Assembly (NCBI GenBank): GCA_017937485.1
Contig: JAGBDN010000097.1
Location: 1 to 43,560, forward strand
From: Thermoguttaceae bacterium
GTDB taxonomy: Bacteria; Planctomycetota; Planctomycetia; Pirellulales; Thermoguttaceae
Direction of reading: 5' to 3'
DNA: 43,560 bases
Positions 1 through 9,893 of this stretch are shown in pieces. The stretch's first letter is position 1, and each line of letters opens with the position of its first letter. Made by a program: the position numbers and the translations under genes. The notes beneath the pieces are model-generated. The model saw only the letters and a program-made list of their open reading frames with translations, was not told the origin of the DNA and did no database searches.

Positions 1-475
1 GAAATGAGCGGCGAGCGCGCAGCAAAGAGCGAGCGACAAAAAATGTTTCGAACGGAAATTCATTTTCGAGACTTTCGTGAAAACGGGTGATTAAAACGAT
101 CGTTTGAAGCGACGACGTCATTTTACGGCGCTTAACGATCCTCGCGTCGCCGTCGATTATACCGCGCCGTCGACCGTCGCGCAACGCCGTTCAAAAAATT
201 TGCGAGAATTTTTACCGAATCGCCGCCTTGCGGGCAAAAAGCGCGAGCGGTCGGGCGGACGGATAAAGCGTCGGAAGAAATAGGGCGCAAATCGAGATTG
301 AAAGCGAGTTAGGACGAAAATTCGCGAAGAACGGAAAAAAGAAAAAACGACCGTCGACGTTTGAAACGTTAACGGTCGTTGGGATTTAACGCGTTGAAGG
401 GCGGCGCTTGACGCGGCCCGCGCCGTTTACCGTAAGAGCGGAACGGCGAACCGGCTCCGCTTTTAAGAAACGGCG
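1..475. other. Left-edge non-coding stretch
   Basis: No gene can be supported here. Frame 1 of the plus strand is open from base 1 to a TGA at 88-90 and could be the tail of a gene lying outside the window, but the roughly 29 residues resemble nothing I recognise. The only clear element is the hairpin at 332-380, which serves as terminator of the minus-strand gene to its right. Confidence 0.5.
332..380 (-). terminator. Rho-independent terminator of the 0.5-2.4 kb gene
   Basis: Bases 346-354 (AACGACCGT) pair with 372-380 (ACGGTCGTT), and the inner ACGTTT/AAACGT arms also pair. Read on the minus strand, the stem is followed by a T-rich run (the A-rich 334-347 of the plus strand). It lies about 95 bases beyond the stop codon at 476. 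Confidence 0.7.
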
Positions 476-2446
476 TTACTTCGAGTTCGAACGAACCGAG
501 AAACCTTTGAAGAAATAACCGTCCGATTCGACCGCGCCGAAAAACGCGCTCGCGCCGATTTGAACGTTCGCTTCGTCAAACGGAGGCAACGCCGAACCGT
601 CGATTTTTTGCGAATCGTAACGTTGATCCGGCGAACTCAAAATCGCCTTCAAAAGTTTCGAGGTGATCGTTTTGCCTTCCGGCGTCTTGCCTTGGCGGAA
701 CAGTTCGTAATTGGCGCGCAAACCGTCGACGTTGCGAGCGTACCCTTGCATAAAGAGGCCGTTCGTTTTGCGCGTTTCGGACGCCAGCAAAGAAAGGACT
801 TGCGCGTGTTCCGGCGAATCCATAATCGTCGCCGCGCCCGCTTCCGCTTCCTTAAGTTTCGCGCGCAAGTATTGAACGTCGTTCGAAACGAACAGGCAAC
901 CGTTCGCGACGCCGAAAACCGCGCCTTCGATGATTTCCGTTTCCGGGCCGGGCGTCGAAGCGGCGGACTTGGAAATGCTAGAACGCGCCGACGGTTGCGT
1001 CGGACGAGTCGGGCGAGTCGGACGGGTCGGGGCGCGACGCGTCGAAGAAGCGGACGATTCGGCGGCGCCGCCGTTCGGCGAGTATTGCCAGAAAGATTGA
1101 CCGTCGAGTTCCAACGCGACGAAATCGGGGTCGGAGTTAAACATACGACCGAGCGTTTCGCGCGCCGTTTCTTCTTTGCCTTCCAAAATATTCAGCGAAA
1201 CGACGTATTTTTCGCCGTCGTCGGCGCTTTTCGGATCGATCGCGTTCGTCGAGGTGAATTGGCGGCCGAAGTTGGCGAAAAGATCCGAACTCAAATTGAC
1301 TTGCGGGCCGTTGCGGTCTTGTTCGAGGGAGGCGAGAACGTCGTTCCAAGCGCCTTCGGTTTCCAAAAATTCGTCGAAAAGCGGGCCGAAATTGTTGAAC
1401 GCCGTTAACGCGTTGACGTTAAGCGTCGTGTAACGGTTCGCGTTCGGGCCGACCCAAGAGGGCGGAGTCAACGACTCGACGTTGTTGAACGCGAGCATTT
1501 TCAACGCGAGAGTCGGCGGTTCCGGAATGTAAACCTTGACGCGATAAATCGCTTCGAAATTTTCCGTCGCGAAGTCGAGAACGCCGCCGACGCCTTTGAC
1601 GCCGTCGAAGCCTTGTTTCGCCAAAATGACGAACGGGGAGCGCGCGTTAAGTTCCGAGGCCGGAGTCAGCGAGCGAATCGCTTCGCCCGCTTCCAAAGGA
1701 CGGCCGAAGAAGCGAACTTGCGGCGTCGCGGAACCGCCCGCGGCCGCCGCGTCTTGAATGCAACGGCGCATAATCGCTTGGTATTCCGGCTGCGTCGCGA
1801 GGGAAACCTTCGTGTCGCCGGCCAGTTTGCGCAACAGCAATTCGGCCAAATATTTTTGATCGGTCGCCAACAGGAGTTGCGGATGCGCGACGTAATAGGC
1901 TTTGCGCGCCGTCGGGTGCGTTTCGTCCGGCGGGAAAGTAAGGACGGTCGCTTCGATCGATTTCGTTCCGACGGCGAGACGTTCTTTCGACGCTTCGCCG
2001 AGTTTCGCCGCCGTCGTTTCGCGAATCAAGCGGGAAAGGAATTCGTTGACGCGTTCCGAGTTCCCGGCAACGTTCATCATCGCCGCGACGCCCGGTTTCT
2101 TGCCCGGGAGCGCGATCAAACCGACGCCGATTTCGCCGGTCGGGAGCGCGGCCAAGTCGTCGAGCGTCAAGCCCAAGCGATTCGGCCAAGCGTCTTCGAT
2201 TTGAGCGCGCAACGAGTCGCGGAACGCTTGAAAGTTCGGAGCGGCGAGCGTTTCGTTAAGTTGCGTTTGCGACCAATGCTCGCGGAGTTGAGCGACGTCG
2301 GAAACCGCGACGTAAATTTGCGTCGTTTCGGGGAAAAAACGATCCGTTTTAATTTGCGCGAAAAGAGGCGAGGCGGCGAAAAACGTCGTTCCTGCGAAAA
2401 ATAGGAGGAAAAAATAGAAAAAATTTCGCATTTTCCGTTTGCGCAT
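476..2446 (-). CDS. Secreted protein of unknown function
   Basis: A protein of 656 residues with no function I recognise. It begins with a basic stretch and a hydrophobic segment (MRKRKMRNFFYFFLLFFAG) followed by SPLFAQ, a typical signal peptide, so it is probably exported. The body alternates predicted strands and helices, with repeated phrases on evaluating paired quantities (IYVAVSDVAQL, GEIGVGLIALPG), reminiscent of DUF3352-like secreted proteins of planctomycetes; that link is weak. Near residues 475-510 there is a Ser/Thr/Arg/Pro linker with TRP triplets repeated. The start is set by AGGAGA at 2455-2460, eight bases before the ATG at 2446; an upstream in-frame ATG at 2494 has no such site. 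It diverges from the HD gene at 2868 and ends at its own terminator. Confidence 0.8.
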   Translation of the reverse strand: MRKRKMRNFFYFFLLFFAGTTFFAASPLFAQIKTDRFFPETTQIYVAVSDVAQLREHWSQTQLNETLAAPNFQAFRDSLRAQIEDAWPNRLGLTLDDLAALPTGEIGVGLIALPGKKPGVAAMMNVAGNSERVNEFLSRLIRETTAAKLGEASKERLAVGTKSIEATVLTFPPDETHPTARKAYYVAHPQLLLATDQKYLAELLLRKLAGDTKVSLATQPEYQAIMRRCIQDAAAAGGSATPQVRFFGRPLEAGEAIRSLTPASELNARSPFVILAKQGFDGVKGVGGVLDFATENFEAIYRVKVYIPEPPTLALKMLAFNNVESLTPPSWVGPNANRYTTLNVNALTAFNNFGPLFDEFLETEGAWNDVLASLEQDRNGPQVNLSSDLFANFGRQFTSTNAIDPKSADDGEKYVVSLNILEGKEETARETLGRMFNSDPDFVALELDGQSFWQYSPNGGAAESSASSTRRAPTRPTRPTRPTQPSARSSISKSAASTPGPETEIIEGAVFGVANGCLFVSNDVQYLRAKLKEAEAGAATIMDSPEHAQVLSLLASETRKTNGLFMQGYARNVDGLRANYELFRQGKTPEGKTITSKLLKAILSSPDQRYDSQKIDGSALPPFDEANVQIGASAFFGAVESDGYFFKGFSVRSNSK

Positions 2447-2867
2447 ACTTGAAATCTCCTTACTTTTGAAAACAATAGGGGAAAACGCGTTCAAGACGCC
2501 GACGGTGGAAAAAAACCGGGCGTCGCGGCCAAGCGGTCGACGTTCGACCGAACGAGGAGCCGACGAAAACGCGTCGCCGCTCCGATAAAAGAGGGGCGAG
2601 GCGGGAACGCGGTCGACGTTCGACGCGTCGACAAACGCGACGGCGACGTTTTCTGCGCGAGGGCGCGCCGAGCGTGAAAACGGGAAAAATCGCGAAGCGA
2701 CGCCCGTCCGACGCTTTAATATAACTATACTCGTTTTTCCTGTTTGCTTCCAGTCGTTTTAACCGATTAAAGGTCAAGTTTTTTTAATTTTTTTCCAATT
2801 TTGCGGCAAATACGTCTTGTTTTGCTTATTTTGTGTAAATTAACGTTGGATTTTTAGCTCATTCGCA
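2447..2867. other. Divergent intergenic region
   Basis: About 420 bases between two divergent genes. The half next to the HD gene is strikingly AT-rich for this genome (2718-2860). A TATAGT read on the minus strand (around 2720-2728) could be a -10 box for the secreted protein, with only a weak -35 (TGGAAG). For the plus-strand gene I see no convincing promoter pair. An open frame on the minus strand is Arg-rich and looks non-coding. Confidence 0.4.
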
Positions 2868-4325
2868 ATGTTTCAGCATAAATATCAATCGGAAACGCTC
2901 GTTCAAGACTCTGTTCACGGTTATATTGCGTTCGCGTCGCCGCGCGGCGACCGAGCGCCCGGAGAAACGAGTTGCGAACGCGACTTAATCGACTCTCCTT
3001 GGACGCAGCGACTGCGTCAAATTCACCAACTGCAAACCGCTTGGCTCGTTTACCCGACCGCCGAGCATTCGCGTTTCCAGCACGTCTTGGGGACGACGCG
3101 GTTGGCCGGACGAGTTTGGGAGGCGTTGCGCGAGAGTTTTTACCGCGTCTTCGACGAAAATCCGGAGCTGGCCGACGGCGACCGCCCGGTTCCGTCGCCG
3201 CGTTGCGTCGAATCGCTGTTGCGCGTCGCGGCGCTCTTGCACGACGTCGGGCACGGGCCGTTCGGGCATTTCTTCGACGAGCATTTTTTGAGCCGTTATC
3301 AAACGCCGAGCGGAGACCGTTTGACGCACGAGACGCTTGGCGCCGAGATCGTCGCGTCGGAGTTGGCCGAGATTATCGCCGGGATTCGCCGAACGCCGAA
3401 CGGACTCTTCGAACCGGGCGAGCGGTTGGAGCCGAGCGACGTCGCGTTCCTGATCGTTCGTCCGAAAAACGACGCGGCGGACGAGCGCAAACCGTTTTGG
3501 CTCCGAATGTTGCGTTCGCTTTTTTCCGGGCTTTACACCGTCGACAATATGGACTTCGTTCTGCGCGACGCGAACGCGTCCGGATTTGGCGGGCGGCCGT
3601 TCGACTTGGATCGGCTCTTGCATTATTCTTTCTTTTCGAAACGCGGATTGACGATTCATCGCAAGGGAGCGCCGGCGTTGGAACGCTTTTTGGACGCGCG
3701 AGCCGACCTTTTCCGTTCCGTTTATTTTCATCGGACGGTGCGGGCGATCGACGTCGCGTTGGCCGACCTGTTCCGCGAGAGCGCCGATTTGCTCTTTCCG
3801 TCCGGCAATCCGCTCGACGCGCTCGACGAATATTTGCGCTTCACCGAATGGGCCCTCGTCGCGGACGTCGCGTCTTGGGACAAATCGACGAACCCGAAGA
3901 AGCGGGAGCTGGCCCCGCGTTGGCGCGACTTTTTGGAACGTAAAATCGGTTGGCGCGTTATCGTTGAAAAAACGATTTCCTTTAGAATAGGCGAACGGGA
4001 AGAAGCGTCGATTTTCGCGTCGCCCGCGCTCTTCGAGGCGGCGTTCCGAGCGAAGGCGCCCGCCGCGTTGCGCGACGTTCCGTTGCGTTTCGACGTCGCG
4101 AAACATACTCGGCTTCCGGCGGGGTTCGCGACGCGGAATTTCCTTTACAATCCGGAAACCGACGCCGTCGTCGGGCTCGACCAAGAGGACGCGTACCGTC
4201 AAGCGGAGAAAAGTTTCCGAATTTGCCGGATTTACGGGCGTTCCGACGAAGCGCGCGACGCGATTCTCGAAACCTTCAAGCGACTGACCGGCGACGGTTC
4301 CGGCGACGATTTGACGAATATGTAG
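2868..4325 (+). CDS. HD-domain phosphohydrolase, SAMHD1/dGTPase-like
   Basis: A cytosolic metal-dependent HD-superfamily hydrolase of 485 residues. The opening (ETLVQDSVHGYI, then WTQRLRQIHQL) and the spacing of metal ligands match the SAMHD1/YdhJ-type branch, which includes dNTP triphosphohydrolases. Visible ligands are His72 (SRFQH), His125-Asp126 (LLHDVGHGPFGH) and an Asp in TVDNMDFVLRD near 226-229. The substrate cannot be fixed from sequence; nucleotide hydrolysis is the family norm. The start ATG has no good Shine-Dalgarno site. The next gene starts 166 bases downstream on the same strand with no strong terminator between, so the two may be co-transcribed. Confidence 0.88.
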   Translation: MFQHKYQSETLVQDSVHGYIAFASPRGDRAPGETSCERDLIDSPWTQRLRQIHQLQTAWLVYPTAEHSRFQHVLGTTRLAGRVWEALRESFYRVFDENPELADGDRPVPSPRCVESLLRVAALLHDVGHGPFGHFFDEHFLSRYQTPSGDRLTHETLGAEIVASELAEIIAGIRRTPNGLFEPGERLEPSDVAFLIVRPKNDAADERKPFWLRMLRSLFSGLYTVDNMDFVLRDANASGFGGRPFDLDRLLHYSFFSKRGLTIHRKGAPALERFLDARADLFRSVYFHRTVRAIDVALADLFRESADLLFPSGNPLDALDEYLRFTEWALVADVASWDKSTNPKKRELAPRWRDFLERKIGWRVIVEKTISFRIGEREEASIFASPALFEAAFRAKAPAALRDVPLRFDVAKHTRLPAGFATRNFLYNPETDAVVGLDQEDAYRQAEKSFRICRIYGRSDEARDAILETFKRLTGDGSGDDLTNM

Positions 4326-4491
4326 CGTTTTTAATAAAACGTGTCGGTTGATGAAAACAGTCGCGTAAAACAGGTTTTCAAACGCGGCGTTCGACAACGT
4401 TTCGAAGTCGAGCGTTCGCGTTTTCTTGGAACGGCAAAAAGAAGCGGCGAGAAGTCCGCGGCGCGCGCAAATTGCGGCGAACGAGGGGAAT

Positions 4492-6852
4492 GTGCGGCGA
4501 GTGAAGAAGTTGCGTTGGGAGGCGGCGCTGGTTGGCGTCGTCGCGTTGGCGGCGACGTTGGCGGCGACGGAGCGAACCCCGTTGACTTGGGACGAAGGGG
4601 ACGCGTTCGTCCGAGCGGAACGCGTCGCCGCTTGGACGCGAGCGGTCGTCGTCGGGCCGGAAAAGTTAAGAGAGACGTTGAAGGCAAGCGACGCTAAATC
4701 GGAAAGCAAAGCCGATTTTAACGCTTCCAACGAAAAAATGAACGGCGGCGAAGGCGGACGCGGCGGCTCGACTCGCGACGACGGAGAAAAACGCGGCGGC
4801 GCAACCCGCGACGGAGCGCTGGAAAAGTCGACGCAAACTCTGCAGATTAACGCCGACGAGGGCGAAAAAGAGGCGAGCGAACGTCCGGCGCGACCGCGTT
4901 TCGGCGAGGTCGAACGAGCGGCGCTCGAATATTTTGCGCGATTCGACGGGCGGCGCGCGCTCTTTTCGGAAAAAGCGATCGAAGCCGGTTGGCCGCACGT
5001 CGTTTACCGCGAGGGGCATCCGGCCGGTTACTCGATCGCGATCGCGTCGGGCCGAGCGTTTTCTTTGCGTTTTTTGCCGTTTTTATCGGAAAAAGCGGCG
5101 TTTCGTTTCGGCCCGATCGCGCTTTTTGCGGCGGCGTTGGCGGCGGTTTTTTATCGCGTCGGGCGAAATTGGGGACGGTTTGCGGCGATTTTATCGGTCG
5201 TAGGGATCGCGACGATTCCGCGGGCGTTCGGACACGCGCAATTGGCCGGCGGCGACTCGTTGCTTATTTCGAGTTGGCTTCTCGTTTGGGCGTTATTCGA
5301 CGCGGCGCTTGCGTCGAAGCGGGGCGCGATTCTTCTCGGCGGGGCGGTCGGCGTTTCCTTTTGCGCAAAGTTTAGCGGTTTTGCGGTCGTCGCTCCGTTA
5401 ACGGCGGGGGCGGTCGCGGCGCTTTGGGCGCGTCGACGCGACAAAACGGGAGTTTGGGGGAAAAAGGACGAAGTAGACGTTGGGGAAAAAGAGGAAAAAG
5501 AGGAAGAAGGGGAAAGCGTTTCCGAGACGCGTCGCGACGGCGTCGGGGCGACGTTCGGACGTTTGGCGATCGCGGGGGCGGTCGCGGCGGCGGTCTTTTT
5601 CGCGGCGAATCCTCCCCTTTGGGCGCGTCCGTTCGCCGGGTTCGAAACCTTTGTTTCGCTGAACTTGCGGCGCGACGAATTCGATATTCCGATCTATTTT
5701 CTTGGGAAATTTTACTCGCCGTCGCGTCCGTTGCCTTGGTGGAACGGCTTTTTTTGGTTGGCGACGACCGTTCCGACGGCGCTGTTGGCGTTCGCCGCGT
5801 TGGGAAGCGTCGCGACGGCGGCGCGGAAAAAAAGACGAAACGACGCGATTGGCGAGTTTGGCGAAATTAACGGAATTGCGGTAAACGTCAAGAATGCGAC
5901 GGTTGCGAAGAAAACGAGCGAAAGAGACGAAAACGTCGACGAGGCGGGCGCGTTCGGCTCCGGCTCCAATTGCGACCCCGACTCCCGTTTTAGCGTCGAC
6001 GGCGAACGTCGCGGGCGGCGTTTGGCGGGACTCGCGTTAGCGTTTGCGGCGACTTTGCCGTTAATTCGGGTTATTCCGGGGATTCCGACGCACGACGGCG
6101 CGCGTCTTATCATCGCGTCTTTTCCGTTTGTAGCGATTTTAGCGGCGTTCGGCGCGACCGTTTTCGTCGACCTTGGCGCTCGACTCGGCGAGAAAACGGG
6201 GAGAGACGGAGGCGAGAGAAGGAACGAGCGAAACGGGCGGGGAACGCGGTCGCGGCTGGCGGCGCAAGTCGTCGTCGCGTCGGCGTTTGCGATCGGCGAC
6301 GTCGATTTGGTTCGTTCGGCGCCGCAGTATTTGTCTTTTTACAACGCGACGCTCGGCGGCGTCGTCGGGGCGACTCGGCGCGGGATGGAGGCGACTTATT
6401 ATTGGGACGCGTTCGACGCCGACGCGGTCGCTTGGTTGAACGAAGAGATCGCCGCCGCGCGAGCCGACGGGCGCCCGTCCGGCGTTCTTTTCGGCTCCTT
6501 TTCGTCGCAAACGCTCGATTATTATCGTCGTTGGGGAACGCTCGCGACGCCGGAAATCGAGACGCTTTCGACGCCGAACGCGTTGGCTAAGCGCGACTGT
6601 TTCGGATTTTACGTCGTTCAGCGTCGCCCGTCCGGCTGGACGGCGCTCGAGTTGGCGCTTTTCAAAACGGCGCGTCCAATTTACCGCAAAACGGTTCGCA
6701 ATCCGCTTGCGTTTCCGACGAACGCCGGACGCCGCGCTGTCGTTCTGCTCGAAATTTACGACTTCCGCGACGTCGAGCGCATTTTGACCGGGGGAGTCGG
6801 AGAGGAAACGGCGCGTTCTCAACGGGAAAACGAAAAGTCGACGGCGCGTTGA
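4492..6852 (+). CDS. Polytopic membrane glycosyltransferase, GT39/ArnT-like
   Basis: A roughly 786-residue integral membrane protein. After the first membrane segment comes TWDEGD, matching the acidic Asp-Glu motif in the first periplasmic loop of GT-C enzymes (GT39, ArnT), and later GHPAGYS, resembling the HPP-type motif. About eight to ten hydrophobic segments follow, then a soluble C-terminal part (around DYYRRWGTL). Such enzymes move a sugar from a polyprenyl-phosphate donor to a protein or lipid; the acceptor here is unknown. Three hydrophilic inserts are unusual: Gly/Asp/Lys-rich near 65-125, Lys/Glu-rich near 325-350 and another near 455-510. The start is uncertain: GTG 4492 and GTG 4501 both follow GAGGGG at 4483; an in-frame TTG at 4426 lacks a ribosome site. 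It ends near a terminator. Confidence 0.72.
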   Translation: MRRVKKLRWEAALVGVVALAATLAATERTPLTWDEGDAFVRAERVAAWTRAVVVGPEKLRETLKASDAKSESKADFNASNEKMNGGEGGRGGSTRDDGEKRGGATRDGALEKSTQTLQINADEGEKEASERPARPRFGEVERAALEYFARFDGRRALFSEKAIEAGWPHVVYREGHPAGYSIAIASGRAFSLRFLPFLSEKAAFRFGPIALFAAALAAVFYRVGRNWGRFAAILSVVGIATIPRAFGHAQLAGGDSLLISSWLLVWALFDAALASKRGAILLGGAVGVSFCAKFSGFAVVAPLTAGAVAALWARRRDKTGVWGKKDEVDVGEKEEKEEEGESVSETRRDGVGATFGRLAIAGAVAAAVFFAANPPLWARPFAGFETFVSLNLRRDEFDIPIYFLGKFYSPSRPLPWWNGFFWLATTVPTALLAFAALGSVATAARKKRRNDAIGEFGEINGIAVNVKNATVAKKTSERDENVDEAGAFGSGSNCDPDSRFSVDGERRGRRLAGLALAFAATLPLIRVIPGIPTHDGARLIIASFPFVAILAAFGATVFVDLGARLGEKTGRDGGERRNERNGRGTRSRLAAQVVVASAFAIGDVDLVRSAPQYLSFYNATLGGVVGATRRGMEATYYWDAFDADAVAWLNEEIAAARADGRPSGVLFGSFSSQTLDYYRRWGTLATPEIETLSTPNALAKRDCFGFYVVQRRPSGWTALELALFKTARPIYRKTVRNPLAFPTNAGRRAVVLLEIYDFRDVERILTGGVGEETARSQRENEKSTAR

Positions 6853-6955
6853 AATGTTAAAGAGGAGAAGATTGACGTTAAAATAAAGGGAATGGAGGAA
6901 AAACGAGAGGCGGCGACGAGTAAAACGCCGTCAAAGTCTTGGGCTCAATTGCGAT

Positions 6956-7001
6956 AAAAAAAACGACGCGAATTAAATTTCGGCGTCGTTTTTTTGTTTT
7001 T
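6956..7001. terminator. Bidirectional terminator between convergent genes
   Basis: A-rich 6956-6963 plus CGACGC (6964-6969) pair with GCGTCG (6983-6988) and the following T run, a 14-bp stem that ends in T tracts on both strands. It sits between the glycosyltransferase (plus) and lptE (minus) and can stop transcription from either side. Confidence 0.75.
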
Positions 7002-7074
7002 GTTTTTTAAAATGAGGAGGGGAAACGCGTTGTTTCGAAGCGTTTTCTTGACGAACGAACCTCGAAAGCGCGTT

Positions 7075-7668
7075 TTACCAACCGCTTTCAAGAAGACCGA
7101 CGACCTGTTCGGCGATTTTGTCGATCGCCTCTTGTTGCGCGGTCGCGTTCGACTGCCCCATTTCCGCGACGAGATAACCTTGGCTCGTAACGTTGGCGCC
7201 GCCGCTCGAAGTCAGCAGGAGCGGTGCCGATTCCGCTAAGACGGCGCCGCCGCGACGCGCCCGTAAAACCGCGACGACCGCTAAATCCGCGCTCTTTTGA
7301 CGCGTGTCGTCGTATCGGTTGAACGCCGAAACGCTTTGCGTTTCCGAAACGAGCCGCACCGAAAGAGTCGCGTCGGCTTCGCCCGGCCCGGCGAGGGAAT
7401 ACGGCGTTTGCTCGGTAATTTTTTTGCAAATCGCTTCCGTCAACCGTTCGCCGAACGCCGCGCGGTACGTGTCGGCTTCGACCATCGGGACGAAAATCGT
7501 TTTAATGTTTTCGTCGTAAAGACCGCGCGGGCCGATGTTGTAACCGGAGCAACCGCAAAACGTTAGACAACAGGTCGTCGCGACCGAAACGGCGACGAGC
7601 GCAAACGTTCGGCGACGCGACGGACGGCGTAAAAAATTGGCGAGGCGCGCGGAAAAAAACGACGGCAT
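7075..7668 (-). CDS. lptE: LPS-assembly lipoprotein LptE
   Basis: A 197-residue protein with a basic N-terminus, a hydrophobic segment and a Cys-Gly-Cys (CGCSGYNIG) lipobox-like site around residues 36-42. The sequence after the Cys matches LptE: GYNIGP, then IKTIFVPM and FGERLTEAICKKITEQTPY. LptE is the outer-membrane lipoprotein that plugs the LptD translocon and helps deliver lipopolysaccharide-type lipids to the outer leaflet. Its presence supports a diderm cell with an Lpt pathway. It is the last gene of a minus-strand cluster behind the BamD-like gene (169-base gap) and ends at a bidirectional terminator. The start ATG has no strong Shine-Dalgarno, and a start inside the Arg-rich first 20 residues remains possible. 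Confidence 0.85.
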   Translation of the reverse strand: MPSFFSARLANFLRRPSRRRTFALVAVSVATTCCLTFCGCSGYNIGPRGLYDENIKTIFVPMVEADTYRAAFGERLTEAICKKITEQTPYSLAGPGEADATLSVRLVSETQSVSAFNRYDDTRQKSADLAVVAVLRARRGGAVLAESAPLLLTSSGGANVTSQGYLVAEMGQSNATAQQEAIDKIAEQVVGLLESGW

Positions 7669-7837
7669 AAACTTTGGAGTCGGTAAAAAGGGAAGGAAAT
7701 TTCGGAGGAACGGCGTTCGGCGGCGCGGCGCCGTCGTTTGAGTTTGCCGGATTTAACGCTTATGAAAACGTTGAATCTTGAAACAATTTTCGCCGTCGCC
7801 GCGGAAAACGCGGCGCGTTCGGCGGATAAAGGGCGTT

Positions 7838-9838
7838 TTAGTAACGCTTCGGCGCGTCCGGGTCGGCGGCGACGTTTTCGCGTTCCGGGTCGACTTTGGA
7901 AACGTCGCTCGGCTTATCGGGATCGGAATCGGCGCCGATGCGGTCGAGCGACTCTTCGCGACGGGCGACGCGGGCGAGTTCCGCGGGGGGCGCTTCCTCG
8001 AAATATTGATTTTTCGACTTCGGAAGGAAGGGCGCGACCGGGCGAATCCAAGCGAATTGGTCGGCTTCGGCCGGTTTTTCCGCGATCGTCTCGTAAGAGC
8101 GGGCCGCTTCCGTCGCGTAATAGCTGTTCGGAAATTCGCGAACGAGGCGGTTGTAGTAGGTGCGCGCCGAAGCGAAATTGCCGCGTTTTTCGTAATATTG
8201 CCCGACGACGAAAAGCTGTTTCGCCTGTTCCTCTTTGATCTTTTCAAGTTCTTCGAGAACGACGTCCATATTCCCGCGCCCGCTTTTTTGCGCGGTTTCG
8301 GCGAGGGCGCGCGCTTGTTCGAGCGGCGCCGTGTCGTAAAACGGGCCTTGGTAGGACTTGTGCAACGCGATCATCGCCAAGCGGCAGGCGTCTTCGGCGT
8401 ATTTGCTGCCCGGGTAGAACTCGTAAAGCTGCTTGTAATATTGCGCGGCGGTCGCGAAGGCTCCGTCGCCGGGATTGACGCCGCGACGCATATGCGCGTT
8501 CGCCAACGCGTAAAGGGCCGCCGGCGCGAGCCCGGAGTCGGAAGCGTCGTTGAGGAAAATCGTTTCGAACGCTTTTTGCGCTCCGGCGAAAGAACTGAAA
8601 CGCGGCTTGTCTTTTTCGGTCAAGTTGACGCTCGGCCCGGTCGCCTCCTCGGAACACTCCGTCCAGTAACAGCCGATATAGTAGAGCCGTTTCATCGCCG
8701 TGTTTTTGTAAATCGAGTTGGCGTAAGTTTTTACGAGCGCGCGGAAACAAACGAGGGCGCGGTTGTAATCTTTGTAAAAGAACCAACATTCTCCGGCGAA
8801 AAAGAGTCCGTCTTCCTCGATGAGCGTGCCGTATTCGCCGACGTTTTCCTTTTTCGAGAAGTCGCGACGCGGTTTGAGAGCCGGGCCCGGCCAGCGTTCG
8901 GCGGCGCGTTCGTAAAGGACGGCGGCCTCTTTAAGGCATTTCGGTTCTTTGGTTTGCGAATACTCTTTTTGTTTTTCGCAAGCCTGGCGCATATACTCGA
9001 GCGCGGCGCGTTCGTCCGGGCCCATCCCGAGCCAACCGCGGATGCGGTCGACGGTGAGCGCGTATTTCGACCAGTCGATCGGCGTCGGCTCTTCTTTTTC
9101 CCAATCGTAAAGTTCGCGCGAGTATTCCGCGTCGGTCATCATTCCGAGGTCGGCGGCGGTTACTTGGCGGATGAAGGTCGACTCGCGTTCTTGACGGGCG
9201 AACGGGCCGTTCGGGTCTTTGAAAACGTCGCCGTCGTTGGAAATCGGCTGGAGGTAGCGCGGCGTTTTGTCGAGCGTTTTTTGTCGCGCTTTTTGTTTTT
9301 TGACCCAATCGGCGTATTCTTGTTCGAGTCGGCGTTCGGTTTCTTCTTTATCGGCGATCGATTCGCGGCGGGGTTCGTCGACGTTATCGCTTTCGGGCGC
9401 GTCGGTCGGTTCGCCGAGCGCGGCTCCTTCGGTCAAAAAGGCGGGAAGTTCGCTAACGATCGGCGGCGCGGAGGTTTCGGCGTCGGTCGCGGAAGAGTCG
9501 GCGGTCGGTTCGTCGCCGGGGAGCGGCCCGAGCGACGCCGGGTCGAAAACGGGAAAGGACGGATCGACCGTCGGAAACGGCGCGTCGACGGCGGACGCGT
9601 CGGTCGCCGGAGCGGTTTCGGTCGGAACGGGCGCGTCGAGCGTCGGGAGCGGTTCGTCCGTTTGACCGCGGAGCGCCGTCGTTTTCGGGAACGCCGCGTC
9701 GAAAGCGAGCGGCGCGGAAGTTCCGGAGTCGCCGCAAAGTCGACAACCGCCGCCGACGCTCAAACCGAGAGCGAGCGACGCGACCGCGAACGGACGGGCG
9801 GCGAACGGCGAAAGGGGCGATTTTTTGCGTTGCGTCAT
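7838..9838 (-). CDS. BamD-like TPR lipoprotein
   Basis: A 666-residue predicted lipoprotein. Residues 15-32 form a signal peptide ending in LSVGGGC, a good lipobox. A Pro/Ala/Thr/Asp-rich, probably disordered region follows to about residue 200. The rest is helical with tetratricopeptide-like pairs, clearest near residues 355-385 (FFYKDYNRALVCFRALVKTY) and 575-610 (GQYYEKRGNFASARTYYNR), with the YPGSKYAEDA and FPNSYYATEA turns seen in BamD/YfiO. BamD is the essential lipoprotein partner of BamA in outer-membrane protein insertion. This protein is more than twice the usual 245 residues, so a different TPR scaffold role is possible. AGGAAG precedes the ATG (about 8 bases), supporting the start. 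It lies between recO and lptE. Confidence 0.72.
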   Translation of the reverse strand: MTQRKKSPLSPFAARPFAVASLALGLSVGGGCRLCGDSGTSAPLAFDAAFPKTTALRGQTDEPLPTLDAPVPTETAPATDASAVDAPFPTVDPSFPVFDPASLGPLPGDEPTADSSATDAETSAPPIVSELPAFLTEGAALGEPTDAPESDNVDEPRRESIADKEETERRLEQEYADWVKKQKARQKTLDKTPRYLQPISNDGDVFKDPNGPFARQERESTFIRQVTAADLGMMTDAEYSRELYDWEKEEPTPIDWSKYALTVDRIRGWLGMGPDERAALEYMRQACEKQKEYSQTKEPKCLKEAAVLYERAAERWPGPALKPRRDFSKKENVGEYGTLIEEDGLFFAGECWFFYKDYNRALVCFRALVKTYANSIYKNTAMKRLYYIGCYWTECSEEATGPSVNLTEKDKPRFSSFAGAQKAFETIFLNDASDSGLAPAALYALANAHMRRGVNPGDGAFATAAQYYKQLYEFYPGSKYAEDACRLAMIALHKSYQGPFYDTAPLEQARALAETAQKSGRGNMDVVLEELEKIKEEQAKQLFVVGQYYEKRGNFASARTYYNRLVREFPNSYYATEAARSYETIAEKPAEADQFAWIRPVAPFLPKSKNQYFEEAPPAELARVARREESLDRIGADSDPDKPSDVSKVDPERENVAADPDAPKRY

Positions 9839-9893
9839 TGCGAACTTCCTTCTTGCGAGGGCGCGGTTGGGATTGTTGGCGTTAGGAGGTTTT